Part shown: one piece after another, positions 1 through 11,975 of the stretch
How positions within the stretch are numbered: the first letter of the stretch is position 1
Layout of the letters: each line of letters opens with the position of its first letter
Assembly: GCA_036365515.1 (NCBI GenBank)
Contig: CM070874.1
Span: 186,001-250,000 of the forward strand
Origin: Torymus aiolomorphi
Taxonomy: Eukaryota > Arthropoda > Insecta > Hymenoptera > Torymidae
Length of the DNA: 64,000 nt
Direction: 5' to 3'
Notes under the pieces: generated by a model
What the model was told of the DNA's origin: nothing
The model's database searches: none
What the model saw: only the letters and a program-made list of their open reading frames with translations
Position numbers and translations under genes: made by a program

Positions 1-260
1 TTCTTTTATAAACATAACTTTCTTGAAATTCTTATTAAAAATACTTGAATTAATAAATCTATTACATAATAATTTGATTGGTCCATAAGCAAATATATAA
101 AACAGCTTAAGAGTAAGCACTGACATCGACTAAATTTGTTGAAGTAGAAATAATGCTTCTCAAACCAAAGGCTCAGATTAATATTTCAAATAAATGTCAT
201 AAATATTAAAAGCTTACAAGGATCGTAGATCCAGACACACTACTGCGTCACAATTCTATT

Positions 261-395
261 TTACTTTGAATACAATAAATCTTTGAAGAGGATTGGTATT
301 CGAAATCCAAATAATCCTCTTTTCTCGATAAACTTGCCATTGGGTCTCAATTCTATTACTGCTTTCTGGGTGATGAGGTAGTCTGCTTCCGCATC
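261..395 (-). CDS. Candidate terminal coding exon of an unrecognised gene
   Basis: On the minus strand a pyrimidine-rich tract ending in TCTAG (AG at 397-396) precedes a 45-codon open frame that ends in TAA at 263-261. The predicted peptide starts DAEADYLITQKAVIELRPNG and ends in ILFKDLLYSK. It has the mixed hydrophobic/charged composition of a real protein rather than translated AT-rich DNA. A second frame is also open across this stretch, so the frame choice rests on composition. I do not recognise the family. No polyadenylation signal is obvious just downstream, and the 5' part of the gene is not identified with confidence. Confidence 0.35.
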   Translation of the reverse strand, partial: DAEADYLITQKAVIELRPNGKFIEKRGLFGFRIPILFKDLLYSK

Positions 396-989
396 CTAGA
401 CAGAAGAAGAAAAACATACACAAAGAACCTATTTCTCAAAGAAAAGTGAGGCATAGTATGTTTACAAAGTTTTCTCAAATAATTTTGCGGTTACTCATAC
501 TTATATCTGATAAATACTATCCCGGTGATGCTCCTTTCACTCCATGAACTCTAGTAGCAGTAACTCATGACTTCTGCACATATTAAATTTGGGTATAAGC
601 CAGCTGTCAATGCTGCTTTTACTTAAAGTTTTCAAAATTACAACTGCAACATTTCCATAGCAGCAGCTGATACAAAGTTTTTTTCGCAAAATACTTTTTC
701 TCATCTATTTGCTTTTACTTTCTCTTATATTTTACCAAATTTAAAAAGGTCGTACAGTTAACACAGCAATGTAATTATTACAGTTTGAGCATTACAGAAT
801 CATCCTGAGCGACATTTCTTCATAGAGCATCTTGTCACAAGTCAAACTGGAAAATAAAATCCTTGAAAATTGATAATGGATAAAAGAAAACTTTTACTTC
901 ATTCCTGAAAAATCATATTGCACAATTTTAAATAATTTTAATAGTTTATTATTTAAAATAAATTTAAAATAAAATGATTTAGATACCAA
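396..989. other. Presumed intron or spacer with one weak exon candidate
   Basis: AT-rich sequence. On the minus strand a good acceptor (pyrimidine tract and CCAG near 851) is followed by a short open stretch with residues LTCDKMLYEEMSLRMIL and a possible GTAATG donor near 800. Its phase does not join cleanly to the exon at 395-261, so I do not call it. Confidence 0.2.
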
Positions 990-1102
990 CTAATTTTGAT
1001 CAAGAGATTCAAGCTTGACTTTCAAACTTTGAAGTTCAATGCTTTGTACTGCATATTTTTGCCGTATACCCCTAGCTTGTCTGAGTTTTTCTCCAAGATT
1101 AT
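990..1102 (-). CDS. Candidate coding exon, helical and charged, unrecognised
   Basis: A CTTAG acceptor (AG at 1104-1103) is followed by about 37 codons ending in TAG at 992-990. The peptide contains [20 protein letters not shown] and then a Leu/Lys/Glu-rich stretch, so a short amphipathic helix or coiled coil is likely. It directly abuts the RAD51 fragment, which would then lie in the intron upstream. It may belong to the same gene as the exon at 261-395, but the in-frame stop argues for an alternative last exon or an unrelated gene. Confidence 0.25.
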
Positions 1103-1612
1103 CTAAGCGTAAATAGTCTAGTTATTCTTGCACGGGCAATAATATTGTAACCTATATGTTTCTTTTGATCACCTCCAAACATACTAGCTGCACCATTCAC
1201 TTGAGCTACTACTTGATTAGTGATAACCGATGCACAGCCAAATTCATCAGCTAATCTAAGCAATAATCTATGAAACCAGGCTAAATGCATTTGGCAAGCT
1301 GCCAATTCTCCTTTTCCAGCAAAATCAGTCCTGTATAATGCAGTAGCACTGTCTACAAAGCTGTGATTTTGCAGTTCTAAATTCTCCAAAGATTTCTGTA
1401 ATAGATCATGTTTATATTCCACCTCCTACAAGTCTGTCTAATAATTACTTGAATTACTTGTAGATTATGAAGACTTTGCCGATGTAATGAGAAATTACTG
1501 ACAATGCTTGCATTATTACTGGTGCTGCTCCTTTGATAAGAATCTATTCCAGAGAGTAAAGACTGTGAGATTTCTATCAATTGGGAATTAAAAAAAAATT
1601 TCACAAAGTATC
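1103..1612 (-). pseudogene. RAD51-like recombinase fragment, copy 1
   Basis: The minus-strand frame from 1422 downward reads [20 protein letters not shown], then [14 protein letters not shown] and [14 protein letters not shown]. This is the Walker B to L2 region of RAD51, the strand-exchange ATPase of homologous recombination. Just upstream, in shifted frames, are traces of the Walker A region ([21 protein letters not shown]). The Walker A trace runs straight into VDSATALYR, so roughly 90 residues of the ATPase core are missing. The C-terminus after ITRLF is also lost. It cannot encode a working recombinase. A second copy with the same deletion lies at about 4755-5261. A simple AT repeat follows at 1659-1727. 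Confidence 0.75.
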
Positions 1613-1655
1613 TATTTTTTATTTTTATTATAAGTTATATATTTATTTTTTTTAC

Positions 1656-1658
<3 letters not shown>

Positions 1659-1727
<69 letters not shown>
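1659..1727. repeat. (AT)n microsatellite
   Basis: Uninterrupted AT dinucleotide tract. Confidence 0.95.
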
Positions 1728-1729
<2 letters not shown>

Positions 1730-2145
1730 CCCCTACTCGCTCCGCTCGTCAACCCCCACTTTTGTGTTCTATTTGTCTATTGTTCTGATTTTTGTTTTAT
1801 TTTTTCCACATCATGGAAATTATGAAGTAGACGTTCTATTTAACAAAAATAAAAATGATTTAAGTAATTTTGAAAAAAGTGTTAAATTGGAGATTATGGG
1901 TGATTTACAAGAGCTGGGTAATTGTTTCTTTTTATATATTGTTATTGTTATAAATTGCTACTCCCTCAGAATAAATCAAATTTTATAATGACTTTTTTGT
2001 ATTTATTTGACCCACTTGATCAATATTTTTAACTAAAAAAATAACATTCTTTTTCTTTTCACACTTCGTGCGCAAAGTGTCCACTTTGCGCACGCTCGAA
2101 TAAAAGAGCATGTGCTAAATCGAGCTTTGCACACGTCGTATAAAT
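1728..2145. other. AT-rich spacer, no gene seen
   Basis: A plus-strand open frame spans 1581-1988, but much of it is translated AT repeat. Around 2065-2095 there is a small inverted repeat built on GCGCAAAGTG and its complement. Confidence 0.4.
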
Positions 2146-2282
2146 AGTACATTATGTAACAAGGGAGAGAAGTCGCTCTTGATTCCCGCGGGTGGATTCA
2201 CTGCCCGAGCGAGCGAAGCGAAGGGAGGGCAAGTGATCCCCCGAGGGAATCATAAACTTCTCTCCCGAGTTACATATAGTAC
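2146..2282. repeat. Hairpin repeat 1 (GC-richer inverted repeat)
   Basis: The left arm (AGTACATTATGTAAC, then GGGAGAGAAG and GATTCCC) is matched in inverted order by GGGAATC, CTTCTCTCCC and GTTACATATAGTACT. The centre near 2205-2225 holds CCCGAGCGAGCGAAGCGAAG. It looks like a palindromic MITE or fold-back unit. Confidence 0.7.
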
Positions 2283-2292
2283 TTTATAGTAC

Positions 2293-2510
2293 TTTATTCC
2301 CATCTCAATTGTGGCCATTTTTTTATTTAGAAAGTGGGACGGATGGAAATATTTGGCTGTTTATATGGAATTTACTCATATTTCCCTCTTTTGCGGGAAA
2401 TATCGTCATATTTCCCGCAAACGTTAAATTTGTTGCAAGAGGAAAACAAATCTAACTTTTGTCCCGCTTTTGAGGGAAAAAAGTGGCCATATTTGTTGAG
2501 ATGGGAATAA
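2293..2510. repeat. Hairpin repeat 2 with inverted termini
   Basis: Begins TTTATTCCCATCTCAA with TGTGGCCAT nearby and ends with AGTGGCCAT and TTGAGATGGGAATAAA, the inverse of the start. Inner parts carry repeated TTTCCCGCAAA-like words in both orientations. It is MITE-like with no coding content. Confidence 0.7.
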
Positions 2511-2519
2511 AAACTTGTG

Positions 2520-2633
2520 TTCGATACGCGAGTGAGAAAGTGATTTTATCCTCGTGTGGCCTTTTCACCCTCGCTTCGTTCGGGCGCAAACGTCCATACA
2601 AGGATAAAATCACTTTTTCGCACTTGTATCGAA
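2520..2633. repeat. Hairpin repeat 3
   Basis: TTCGATACGCGAGTGAGAAA followed by GTGATTTTATCCT is mirrored by AGGATAAAATCAC and TTCGCACTTGTATCGAA. The loop holds CCTCGCTTCGTTCGGGCGC. Confidence 0.7.
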
Positions 2634-2756
2634 AATAACTATTTTACTTCTTATTAATTACTTTTCTGTCTGAATAAACCAACTAAAACTCTCTGTAGCG
2701 ACATCACTTATTTATTGCACTTTTTCCCGTGTGTGTCTGTGGATGTTGACTGATTG

Positions 2757-2930
2757 ATGCGGCGGGCTGCGGCGGGATGCGGCGGGATACGGCGGGATGC
2801 GGCGGGATGAAAAGAGAGAAACAAAACAGACACAGAAACACGGTGAAAACACGGAGAGTTTTACGATATTTTGAGGAGGAACCTTCGAGGAAGGGCCTTT
2901 GCGGCGGGATGCCGCGTGATGCGGCGGCTG
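2757..2930. repeat. GGCGGGATGC tandem words
   Basis: Five near-consecutive copies of a 10-bp GGCGGGATGC-like unit at 2757-2810, with two more around 2900-2925. The GGCGGG density stands out in an AT-rich setting. A short open frame here is only the repeat read through. Confidence 0.7.
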
Positions 2931-3067
2931 AGAGTCGTACTTACAAGTATATATTATAGTAAGATATATATAGTATATATAAATAATACTTATCTATGCA
3001 TACAAGTACGTACATGCCATGCCATCAGCTGATTGATTACATAATTCCGTATTACGTATTAAAAAAA

Positions 3068-4586
3068 CCGCTGCCAATTCATTGGCACGTAGCTTCCTCA
3101 AACTTAATTTACTGATTCCTTTAATTAATTTTTAATTCCAATATTTAAAATTTAATACTTCAGAAAGACAGAACTCCAACATAATTTATTCAAATTTTTA
3201 TAGATTATACATTTCCACAAAATTTCACATACATAAAATATATATCACAATTGCCTATAAATTTGCAACTGATATTTAGAACTCTATGTATTTGAATGTA
3301 ATTTATAGCATTCGAAACATAATTAAATTACCTATATTTTCTAAAAAAAAATTAATTTTCTAGCTATCATGGTTCTTTTGTTATTAAGAGAAATGTCAAA
3401 ATTTAAAAATTAAAAAAAAATGAGTTTTGGATGTTCAACTATTACGATAGTAAAATTGTCTTATTCGCTTCAAAATTCATTGTACAGGTATATTATTGAT
3501 AGTTCTCGGCAGAGTTTTTTTGGCAAAATGATTGGTTCATAATTTTCAGAGATATTATAAACTAAAATTATCTTTTTACAAATTAAATTAAATTTAATTA
3601 TAAACTAAATTAAAAAAAATTATAAATTAATCCTCAAGAAATAGATTTTAAAAATGTCTAGAAAAATTTTAACCTCAAATATCTCTGAAATTTATGAACC
3701 AATCACTTTGCCAAAAGAACTCATCCGAGAACTATCAATAATATACCTCTACAATGAATTTTGAAGCGAATAAAACAATTTTACTCTTGTAATAGTTGAA
3801 CATATAAAACTCATTTTTTTTCATTTTCCAATTTTTACGTTTTTGTTAATAACAAAAGAATCGTGATAGCTAAAGAATTAGTTTTTTTTAGAAAATACAG
3901 GTAATTTAATTCTCTTTCGAATACCACCCACCCGATTTAGATACATAGAGCCGTTCTCGAGAAATTACGATTTAAAAAAAATTGAAAAAAAATTTTAACC
4001 TCAAATATCTTCGAAATTTATGGATCAATCCTTTTGCCCAAAGAACTCACTCGATTGGTATACAAAATCTACCCTACAAAGAATTTCAAAGTGATTAAGC
4101 CAATTTTACTATAGTTATTGAACGACAAAAAAATCACTTTTTTTTATAAATTATTTTTTTTCTCAAAAAATAATGAATAAAAAAACCTAAAAATTTAGTA
4201 AGTTATAGTACTTAATATCCTTTATAACCAAAAAAATATTTATGTTAATATCTTCTTTTAATTTCGAAATATAACCTATTTACAAAAAATTACGTTTTCA
4301 TCAATAACTTATGACGAAATATAGCTACCGACTTTTTTTTTAAATTGTAGATAATTTTATCCTACATACAGAGAATTCATGATATATAAACAATATTTGT
4401 TCTAAATATTAAAAAAATCGAAAAATAAAATTTTGAAAATAAAAAAATGGCTATAAAAAAAAAATTAAATTTTACAAAAATAGAATATTGACCCCAATTG
4501 TGGAAGCAAAATCTAAAAAAATGATCACTCTCCCATTAAAATCGGTCGAGTAGATCATGAGATATCAGTGTATATGAACACACACA

Positions 4587-4635
<49 letters not shown>

Positions 4636-4754
4636 CCATACGGACATTTTCTAAAAATAGTGTATTTCGATTCCAAATTTGCTAAATAACATTTCTAACA
4701 CATTATCTCATAAACTTTTTTTTTACTATCTCAAAGCTTCCTCTATGAGGAAGC
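3068..4754 (+). mobile_element. Helentron/HINE-like non-autonomous element, copy 1
   Basis: The 5' terminus is CCGCTGCCAATTCATTGGCA (inner palindrome GCCAATTCATTGGC), followed by AGCTTCCTCAAACTTAATTT. The 3' terminus is the hairpin GCTTCCTCTATGAGGAAGC at about 4735-4754. A (CA)n microsatellite sits at 4578-4633, about 100 bp before the hairpin. Inside, 3350-3560 and 3665-3895 form an inverted pair. The left end sits in an A-run and the right end is followed by AA. A microsatellite core, a terminal hairpin and shared subterminal words are what is known of DINE-1-type Helentron derivatives; the assignment is inference. There is no coding capacity. Confidence 0.55.
4578..4633. repeat. (CA)n microsatellite
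   Basis: CA dinucleotide tract with one early TA interruption, inside Helentron-like copy 1. Confidence 0.95.
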
Positions 4755-5261
4755 AATACCATACGATATTTTGAGGTTATTGTAGAGCCACAATTTTGTT
4801 GTTGTTATATACCTCCAAATATACCAGCAGCACCATTCACTTGATACTACTTAATTAGTGATAACCACTGCACAGCGAAATTCATCAGCTAATCTAAGCA
4901 ATATGTAATCTATGAAACCTGGATAAATGCATTTGGCAAGCTGCCAATTCTCTTCTTCCCGCAAAATCTGTTCTCTATAATGCAGTAGCACTGTCTACAA
5001 AGCTGTGATTTTCCAGTTTTCTAAATTCTCCAAAGGTTTATGTAATAGATCATGTTTATATTCTACCTCCTAAAAGTCTGTCTAATAATTACTTGAATTA
5101 CTTGTAGCTTATGAAGACTTTGTCGATGTAATGAGAAATTACTGGCAATACTGCCATTACTACTGGTGCTGCTCCTTTGATAAGACTCTGTTCCAGAGAT
5201 TAAAAACTGAGAAAACTCTAGAATCTGAAATGAAAAAAATGTTCACAAAGTATCTATTTTT
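4755..5261 (-). pseudogene. RAD51-like recombinase fragment, copy 2
   Basis: Similar to copy 1 from the CCTCCAAA word (4811 here, 1171 there) to TTCACAAAGTATCTATTTTT at 5241-5261. It carries the same deletion joining the Walker A trace to the VDSATALYR motif, plus extra frameshifts and stops. Because the deletion is shared, the two copies come from one already broken ancestor. This copy is flanked on both sides by hairpin ends of inverted Helentron-like elements. Its right flank resumes at 7225 (TTTTTATTTTTATTTTATG), colinear with copy 1 at about 1610-1650, so the 5262-7224 element was inserted into it. Confidence 0.7.
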
Positions 5262-5393
5262 GCTTCCTCATAGAGAAAGCTTTGTAACGGTGAAAAAAAT
5301 TTTCGAAAAAAAATGTTCAAAAAGATGTTTTAAGGCGATATATGTGTATATTAGTGTGTGTGTGTGTGCGTGCGTGCTTGCGTGCGTGCGTGC

Positions 5394-5431
<38 letters not shown>

Positions 5432-7224
5432 TTGAACTCTTTATATCTTCGAAACGAATCAACCGATTTTCGTCGGGTAAAGCTTATTCTCTTCGTCTCG
5501 CGGGAAAAGAAAGGTACCCTGATGGATTTGAGTTTTTATTGATTTTCTTTTGTTTTATAACCAAAAAGCGATTTTGAATTTTTAGTTTTTTTGATTTTTT
5601 TTATATCTTACAGTAATTATTACATAATATAATAAACTTTTCTTGAAAGGTATTTAAATTACCTACATTTTCTTTTTTTTAATTTAAAATATCTTCACTC
5701 TGTCAATTGTTATTAAGGAAAACTTTTTTTAATTTCATAAATTAATTTCTCAAAAAATATTTTATTTATCGACTTGAAATTTTAACCAGTTATTACACTA
5801 ATTTTAAAATTATTTTAGAAAAAATTTGCGTTTTCGTTGTCGCACGATAACTAGAGCAAAAATTATCCAATCGTCCTGAAATTTAGCACAGATGTAGCTT
5901 TTACGAAAAAAGATATTTGAGGTTAAAAATTTTTAAAAAAATGTTTGAATCGTATTTTCTCAGAAATTACTTGATTTATCGACTTAAAATTTTAACCACT
6001 TATTAGCCTTGTAGAAGACTATTTTTGGTTAAAATTTCAGGAGATGATCTTCATTTGTTTTTTAGAGAAGAATTATTTTAGAAAAAATTTGCGTTTTCGT
6101 TGTCGCACGATATCTAGAGCAAAAATTATTCAATCGTCCTGAAATTTGGAACAGATGTAGCTTTTATATATCAGATCGAGTTCATTGCCCAAAAAATCGG
6201 TCCATTACGAAGAAAGATATTTGAGGTTAAAAATTTTTTAAAAAAAATTTCGAATCGCGTTTTCTCAAAAAATACTTGATTTATCGACTTAAAATTTTAA
6301 CCACTTATTAAATTTATAGAAGACTATATTTAGTTAAAATTTCAGGAGATTATCTTCATTTGTTTTTTAGAAACAAATTATTTTAGAAAAAATTTGCGTT
6401 TTCGTTGTCGCACGATAACAAGAGCAAAAATTACCCAATCGTCTTGAAATTTGGCACAGATGTAGCTTTTATACATGTTCAGATCAAGTTCGTTGCTCAA
6501 AAGAATCGGTCCATTACGAAAAAAGATATAACGCACAGTTTAAGGACGTTCTCCGGCTCAACTTCATCAATATCGCAAAAATTGTGATCTAAAAATATTA
6601 TTTATGATGGAAACCCTTCATGAGTCTCTGTACACTACTCTAAAAATAATAAAAAATGACGGTGTAAGAAAAAGGTGCCAATACGATATTTGAAATAAAT
6701 ACCACTTACACAGTGTGATTATATATAGATATACAAATAACATGGTAGTTTTTCTTTATGTCGCTATGTCTCTGAAATTAATAACGCTTGCCATGTTGAA
6801 AATTATACCGTATTATTCCTCTCGATTTCTAGTTTTATATCCCACGGTTGAAAAAAAATCACAAAGAAAACTTTTTTTACAGTAAATTAAAATGTATTTT
6901 TCCAACGAGCTGAGATAGGGATCACGTGTTAACGCTAAAACTTTGAAGTCAAATGTTTCTATTTTGAATACCGCTTTGGATGTGGGGCTTTGAAGCATGT
7001 ACTAAAGACGAAAAATCAAACATTTTCTGCAAGTTTCACGAAAATCGCAAGAAAATCGTTTTCTCGGAGAACGTCCTTAAGCTGAATCCGGACCCATGAC
7101 ACTCTCCTAGTTAGTCTAACCGTACAAGATAAAGTATTGAATTTTAAATATTAGAAGTAACAATTAATTAAAGGGATCAATAAATTAAGTTTGAGGAAGC
7201 TACGTACCAATGAATTGGCAGCGG
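5262..7224 (-). mobile_element. Helentron/HINE-like element, copy 2 (inverted)
   Basis: Its 3' hairpin end (GCTTCCTCATAGAGAAAGC) is at 5262-5280 and its 5' end (inverse of CCGCTGCC, with AATGAATTGGCAGCGG) is at 7209-7224. A (GT)n tract at 5359-5428 lies about 100 bp from the hairpin. Internally there are three near-repeats of a 250-300 bp unit marked by TTTCGTTGTCGCACGATA at about 5833, 6088 and 6393. The element interrupts RAD51 copy 2 within a T-run: TCTATTTTT lies to the left and TTTTTATTTTTATT to the right. Confidence 0.55.
6536..7084. mobile_element. Small palindromic insert (MITE-like)
   Basis: CAGTTTAAGGACGTTCTCCG at 6536-6555 recurs inverted as CGGAGAACGTCCTTAAGCTG at 7065-7084. The interior is AT-rich and non-coding. 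It lies inside Helentron-like copy 2. Confidence 0.45.
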
Positions 7225-7480
7225 TTTTTATTTTTATTTTATGTTATATATTTATTTTTTTTACATGATATATATAAAATATACATATTATACATTTCTC
7301 GAAAGGGGTTTATAAAGCCCGTTTTTTTATATATAGGGGTTTATCGAGTCCGATTTTGATTATGCAGCCCGGGCTTCATAATATTTCTAAATATAGGGGT
7401 TTATGCGGCCCGACCTAGAGTCTATAACTCCAGGGTCCATTATTTCTTTAGTCACTTGCCATAGGGAACTCTGGGCTGTA

Positions 7481-8085
7481 CACGGAAAAAAATTTCTTAT
7501 GAAAAATTAGTGGAATATCCACTAAAAATTACTAGAGTGTTAATTAAAAGTGGGACATACGTGCATTCTATCAAGTTTTATAATATATTATAGTAATTTT
7601 GACGAGAGGTTGGAATTCATGAGAAAAAAAAAACTCCGGAGAAGGAGATTCGAACCCTCGACCCTTCGATTACGAAGCTACGCTCTTATCCACTCGGTCA
7701 CTGCCGCACTTATAAGTAAGGTTTCGACTTGTCTACATATGGTACACCCTGTTTTACCGACAGCCCTCGCGCCAACAAAATTACTATACTGTCTATTAAA
7801 TTTTCAGTATAACTTAGACTAAAAATTAAACTATTTCTATTAATTTTTAGTAGATAATATGGTAAAAATTATTTTTTATTCTGTTAAAATTTAGATTTAA
7901 AATTTTTATCATATTATCTATTAAAAATTAATCGTAACTATAATAAATTTTAAAACTTTTTCTGTTAATTTTTAATAGAACTATGCTAATAATTAGTAGA
8001 AGTATACTAAATTGCTCAAGAGTGTGAGTATGTCCCATCTTTACCTGAGATTCTAGTAATTTTTCATAAGGTATTTCTTTCCGTG
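7481..8085. mobile_element. MITE with TA target duplication and a tRNA-like insert
   Basis: Terminal inverted repeats start CACGGAAAAAAATTTCTTAT and, read from the other end, CACGGAAAGAAATACCTTAT. Both ends are flanked by TA (7479-7480 and 8086-8087). Removing the element and one TA restores the outer palindromic arm, so this is a clear secondary insertion. The TA duplication and size fit a Tc1/mariner-mobilised MITE. The interior carries a tRNA-like stretch at about 7632-7710. Confidence 0.7.
7632..7710 (-). other. tRNA-derived sequence with A- and B-box-like motifs
   Basis: On the minus strand TGACCGAGTGG (7700-7690) resembles a pol III A box and GGTTCGAATCT (7655-7645) a B box, about 35 bp apart. 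The anticodon and acceptor stems do not close properly, so this is a tRNA relic and not a working tRNA gene. Confidence 0.45.
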
Positions 8086-8109
8086 TAGGTATTAATATAA
8101 CCCCGATAA

Positions 8110-8518
<409 letters not shown>

Positions 8519-8743
8519 TATAGGGGTTTATGAGGCCCAACCCTGTATATTAGTACCTACAGCCGAGAGTTCCCTATGGCAAGTGACTAAAGAAATAATG
8601 GACCCTGGGGTTATAGACTCTAGGTCGGGCCGCATAAACCCCTATATTTAGAAATATTATGAGGCCCGGGCTGCATAATCAAAATCGGGCTCGATAAACC
8701 CCTATATATGAAAAAACGGGCTTTATAAACCCCTTTAGAGATA

Positions 8744-10150
<1,407 letters not shown>

Positions 10151-10480
10151 CACCAATAAGTCGGAAATCGGAAGAAACCGGAAGTCTGAGATGAAACATG
10201 GAGAGAATGTGAAATCGGAAACGTGACATAAAATTTTTCATTGCCTGATAACTCTAATATAAGAGCATCTATTTGCATGAAACTTTTTTTATACATAGTA
10301 TACCAAAAATAGATCTTGTTTATACTTAATTGGAATAATATAAATGCAATTTAAAAAAGCAATGAATATTTCAAAATCTCGAGCACCCATTTCAATGTAT
10401 ATGTACCGCGGTCGACCCTCAGGTTTATTCTATACTTGCCTTCGGAGCGCTCCCGCGCTCCTTGATTTCTAGATTTCGTC
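10151..10480. repeat. Dispersed repeat also found inverted at 50036-50370
   Basis: CTATACTTGCCTTCGGAGCG and CTCCCGCGCTCCTTG at about 10430-10475 match in inverted order the sequence at 50040-50075. The CGGAAGTCTGAGATGAAACA to CGGAAACGTGACAT stretch at 10180-10230 corresponds to about 50280-50350. The middle parts are more diverged. No coding content recognised. Confidence 0.55.
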
Positions 10481-10734
10481 CCTGCCTAATATTAAATATT
10501 AACCAATTAGCTTTGCGGTCTACAAGTAATCAATCGACTGCGTAGCGCAGCGCTTAGACATTCTCCCTAAAATGTCCCCGCTATACTTATGTAGTTTCTG
10601 AAGTAACTATGGAGAGCTTTTTTAGAAGTTAACCCCTTGGCGGCCGATTGCCAAAAATCTTTGTAATGAAACATTGAAAATCCCATAAAACGAATTTTTC
10701 CATGTTAAAGTGATTTTGGAAAAGTTGTAAGGAG

Positions 10735-11215
10735 TTTCTGCATAAATTCATATAATTCTACAGGAATAGTGTATGGATTCTGCAGAAATTGTGGAGAAAT
10801 GCTACAGAAATTGTAGAGAGCTTTTGCAGAAACTGTGGAGAGCTTCTGCATAAATTATGGAGAATTTCTGCATAAGTTCTGCAGAAATGTTACCTCAGAA
10901 ATTCTGCATAATATGTACATATTTCATTGAAAATTTTCCTGCACAATTTTTACAAATTTTCTATAGAAATTCTCTGCACAAATTCTGCAGAAATGACCTG
11001 CACAGAAAATGAGGAAATTCATGCAGAATTTCTACAGGACTTTCTGCACAGTTTTGCATATTTACTACAGCCTTTCTGCATAATTTCTGCAGAAGTTTCA
11101 GAAGAAATTCTGCAGAAACTCTGCAGAAGTTATTCAGAAATTATGCAAAAGCTATGCAGAAACTATGCAGAAAGTCCTGCAGAAATGCTGCGGAGAGTTC
11201 TGCAGGATTTTTTCA
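10735..11215. repeat. Degenerate array of the palindromic word TTCTGCAGAA
   Basis: Some 30 imperfect copies of a 10-13 bp unit of the form (A/T)TTCTGCAGAAA. Since the unit is its own reverse complement, both strands look alike. A 110-codon frame here is only the repeat in translation. Confidence 0.7.
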
Positions 11216-11259
11216 TAAAGGATAGATTGGCAAATACTTTCAACATTCTTTTCTCTTAA

Positions 11260-11901
11260 AAAATTGCCAATATAGTATAAGAATATTGGTAGTGCGAATT
11301 TACCGCGAAGTTTCCGCAGCATATTACCAATTGTAGCTCTAATATTTTCGAGTGTATTGCATACAGTAATATGAAATATATTGGCCTTATGTATTCAATA
11401 GTGACGATATTTATGCGGGTTTCGACATCTAATATTGATTGATTGGGCTCTAGAATTGAAACAATAAATTGTAATCAAATTCCCTCCAAAATACTTATCT
11501 CCTCAAATATGGTTTAAGACACATTTTTATAATCTTTAGCTGAATAAATTCGATTAGTAATGGCATGTGTGAATTAGAATATAATCATTCATTATTGGTT
11601 TTTTTCAGCTTCCAGAGTAAATTGTTCTACTATGGTACGAATTAAAACCCTCTACCAATTTATTAATTTTGTAATGTGGTAAATAAGTTAAACTATTATC
11701 AACCTAACGTTTGTAGAAAATTGAAGCAAAATATTTTCTTTAATCATTCAATTTCAAGCTCATACATGACTAAATCTACCAACACTGGATAGCATGGGGG
11801 TAACATGGATTTACTTAGATTATTTTTGTGCATGGGAAAAATGTTTTCTCCATTGGATATTTTGATGTAAAAAAGTCATTTAAGTTTCTTTTTATGTACA
11901 G
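11260..11901. other. AT-rich spacer or possible intron
   Basis: No convincing coding segment. A pyrimidine tract and AG near 11609-11611 could be an acceptor, but what follows is not clearly coding. Confidence 0.3.
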
Positions 11902-11975
11902 AGAAACTGATCAAGAAAAAAAGCAAAGCAAGTGATAGAAGCAACCGATCTGAATCAAGTGATAGCTCAATATGA
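11902..11975 (+). CDS. Candidate last exon of an unrecognised gene
   Basis: A good acceptor (TTTCTTTTTATGTACAG, AG at 11900-11901) is followed by a short open frame to TGA at 11973-11975. The peptide is KLIKKKSKASDRSNRSESSD and then SSI, a lysine- and serine-rich tail typical of nuclear protein C-termini. I did not find matching upstream exons, so this may be part of a gene with long introns or chance. Confidence 0.3.

Noticed and set aside
1103..1612. A working RAD51 gene
   Set aside because: About 90 residues of the ATPase core and the C-terminus are missing and frames are broken.
3068..7224. One 4.2-kb transposon with 95-bp terminal inverted repeats
   Set aside because: Each end pairs with its own hairpin end nearer the middle, and a third copy at 12153-14723 shows the full element runs from the CCGCTGCC end to the hairpin. 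The inverted pair is two elements.
7632..7710. A functional tRNA gene
   Set aside because: A- and B-box-like words are present, but the acceptor, anticodon and T stems do not pair properly.
10927..11259. 110-codon open frame
   Set aside because: It is the TTCTGCAGAA array in translation (repeated Ala-Glu-Ile/Leu-Cys patterns), with no start context or splice sites.
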